64,000 nt of DNA from an uncultured Bacteroidota bacterium (GTDB lineage Bacteria > Bacteroidota > Bacteroidia > Bacteroidales > UBA12481). The position numbers were made by a program, and so were the translations under genes. The notes under the pieces were generated by a model, which saw only the letters and a list, made by a program, of their open reading frames with translations, ran no database searches and was not told the origin of the DNA. This document shows, piece after piece, positions 63,151 to 64,000 of the stretch (positions within the stretch are counted from its first letter, which is position 1; the number at the start of each line of letters is the position of its first letter). The stretch covers positions 62,001-126,000 of the forward strand of contig CAINOB010000085.1 of assembly GCA_903851365.1 (NCBI GenBank). Reading direction: 5' to 3'.

Positions 63151-63970
63151 CATCGAGCTCTTTAAGATATTCAGCAAACCCAGAACCTATATCGGCTTTG
63201 GTGCCATTATCATTATTGTTCTGGCCCTGGAATTCGGGATTCTCCTTCAGGGCGATAATATTATGGGCATTATCATTGCCAATATTAAGGACCGGTTCAT
63301 GTTTGAGGGAAACATCATTAATCTTTACCTGGTATCCTACGTAATTCTCAATACTTTATGGGTACATGTCCCGATTTTGGTAGCCCTGGTGGCAGGTGAT
63401 CTTCTGGCTGGTGAAGCCAATGCCGGAACCTTCCGCCTGATCCTCACCCGGCCGATTAGCCGGGTTAAGCTTGTGTTTGCCAAATTCATTGCCGGATGGA
63501 TCTACGCAGTCATGCTCGTCATTCTCATGGCCATTCTGAGTATCGGGATCGGGAAAATACTGTTCGGAGCTGGCGACCTCCTGGTGGTGACCAATAAGGT
63601 TAATGTATTTTCATCAGATGATCTTCTCTGGAGGTTTGCCGGTGCCTACGCCTATGGCATTTTAAGCATGACAACCGTTGCCGCTCTTTCCTTTATGCTT
63701 TCCTCAATGGCCGACAACTCCATCGGACCCATCATCGGAACTGTTGCCGGCATTGTAGGCATTACCATTATCAGCACAGTGGGCGCATCATTGCTCGGGC
63801 CGGTCAACAAGTATATTTTCACTTCCTACCTGCCCTCCTGGCAACTGTTTTTTCAAACGGATTCGGGCCTTGCTTCACTCGGCCATGCGGTTCTTATCCA
63901 ATTAATATATATCGTCGGATTTATGGGGATAACCATCTGGTATTTCCGCAAAAAAGATATTCTGAGTTAA
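63131..63970 (+). CDS. ABC-2-type permease
   Basis: A permease of about 280 residues with six helices. The order is: IGFGAIIIIVLALEFGIL, a loop, VSYVILNTLWVHVPILVALVAGDLLA, then the ABC-2 motif EANAGTFRLILTRPISR, and four more hydrophobic segments ending VLIQLIYIVGFMGITIWYF. The open frame starts at 63080, but Met at 63131 or 63134 (MIKLISIELFK) fits the family and the overlap with the ATPase gene. It is an inner-membrane exporter half, used as a homodimer or with a partner gene that may follow. Confidence 0.9.
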   Translation: MMIKLISIELFKIFSKPRTYIGFGAIIIIVLALEFGILLQGDNIMGIIIANIKDRFMFEGNIINLYLVSYVILNTLWVHVPILVALVAGDLLAGEANAGTFRLILTRPISRVKLVFAKFIAGWIYAVMLVILMAILSIGIGKILFGAGDLLVVTNKVNVFSSDDLLWRFAGAYAYGILSMTTVAALSFMLSSMADNSIGPIIGTVAGIVGITIISTVGASLLGPVNKYIFTSYLPSWQLFFQTDSGLASLGHAVLIQLIYIVGFMGITIWYFRKKDILS

Positions 63971-63971
63971 A

Positions 63972-64000
63972 ATGAGAATCATAAAAATATTTCTTCCTGC
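63972..64000 (+). CDS. Start of a further gene, cut by window edge
   Basis: An ATG lies one base after the permease stop and opens a frame MRIIKIFLP that runs to the window end. The start and the hydrophobic character are compatible with a membrane or exported protein of the same ABC operon, but nine residues do not allow a family call. Confidence 0.4.

Overview
The window comes from a Bacteroidota genome, most likely a free-living or sediment/digester-type Bacteroidales relative. The evidence is: two proteins with C-terminal type IX secretion (T9SS) sorting domains, two TonB-dependent receptors with the usual -AQ signal-peptide ends, LytTR and ECF-sigma regulation, many lipoproteins, several promoters with the Bacteroidota -7 element TAnnTTTG, weak Shine-Dalgarno signals, and a dense set of secreted glycoside hydrolases. 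I saw no rRNA, tRNA, CRISPR array, intact insertion sequence or prophage. Coding density is high and no gene-free stretch exceeds about 250 bases.

Layout. 1-8149: a truncated lipoprotein, a small membrane protein, a GH43 enzyme with a C_GCAxxG_C_C redox protein, three small/secreted proteins on the plus strand, then a minus-strand operon (secreted hydrolase, GH109-like enzyme, URO-D family protein, cupin). 8361-13966: an orphan antitoxin-like protein and a sensory cluster (LytS-type kinase whose extracytoplasmic part looks like a degenerate TlpA protein, LytTR regulator, TlpA-like lipoprotein). 14147-17432: an ECF sigma factor translationally coupled to a membrane-anchored protein ending in a T9SS sorting domain, and a PIN toxin with a tiny downstream antitoxin missed by length filters. 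17682-23012: GH127 enzyme, lipid kinase, ABC-F protein. 23224-30562: PAS-rich hybrid kinase, receiver protein and lipoprotein hydrolase. 30695-39295: TonB receptor, anchored protein, GH36, epimerase, oxidoreductase and PLP decarboxylase. 39306-46846: a relic of an SGNH hydrolase, a beta-helix protein, a TiaS-like protein with an S-component-like membrane protein, a lipoprotein/TonB receptor pair and a T9SS cargo protein. 47001-52786: tandem M16 peptidases. 52994-54381: a PadR module with two matching operators. 54411-62102: sugar kinase, sodium-solute symporter, cytosolic GH38 and secreted GH78. 62230-64000: an ABC-2 exporter.

How they work together. GH43, GH109, GH127, GH36, GH38, GH78 and the beta-helix protein, with Gfo/Idh/MocA enzymes, an epimerase, a symporter and a PfkB kinase, describe breakdown of complex arabinose-, galactose-, mannose- and rhamnose-bearing glycans, but without any SusC/SusD pair.

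The most unusual thing is a family of polar, mosaic 7- and 8-base repeats. They begin at or just after stop codons on the coding strand in several unrelated genes. TGACNNG heptads supply the stop codon itself in three genes, while stop-free heptads (CCCGATA type) sit in frame inside the GH38 gene. The other main leads are the ECF sigma/T9SS-domain pair, the TlpA-like sensor kinase, the twin PadR operators and the ABC-F protein with one intact and one dead composite ATP site.
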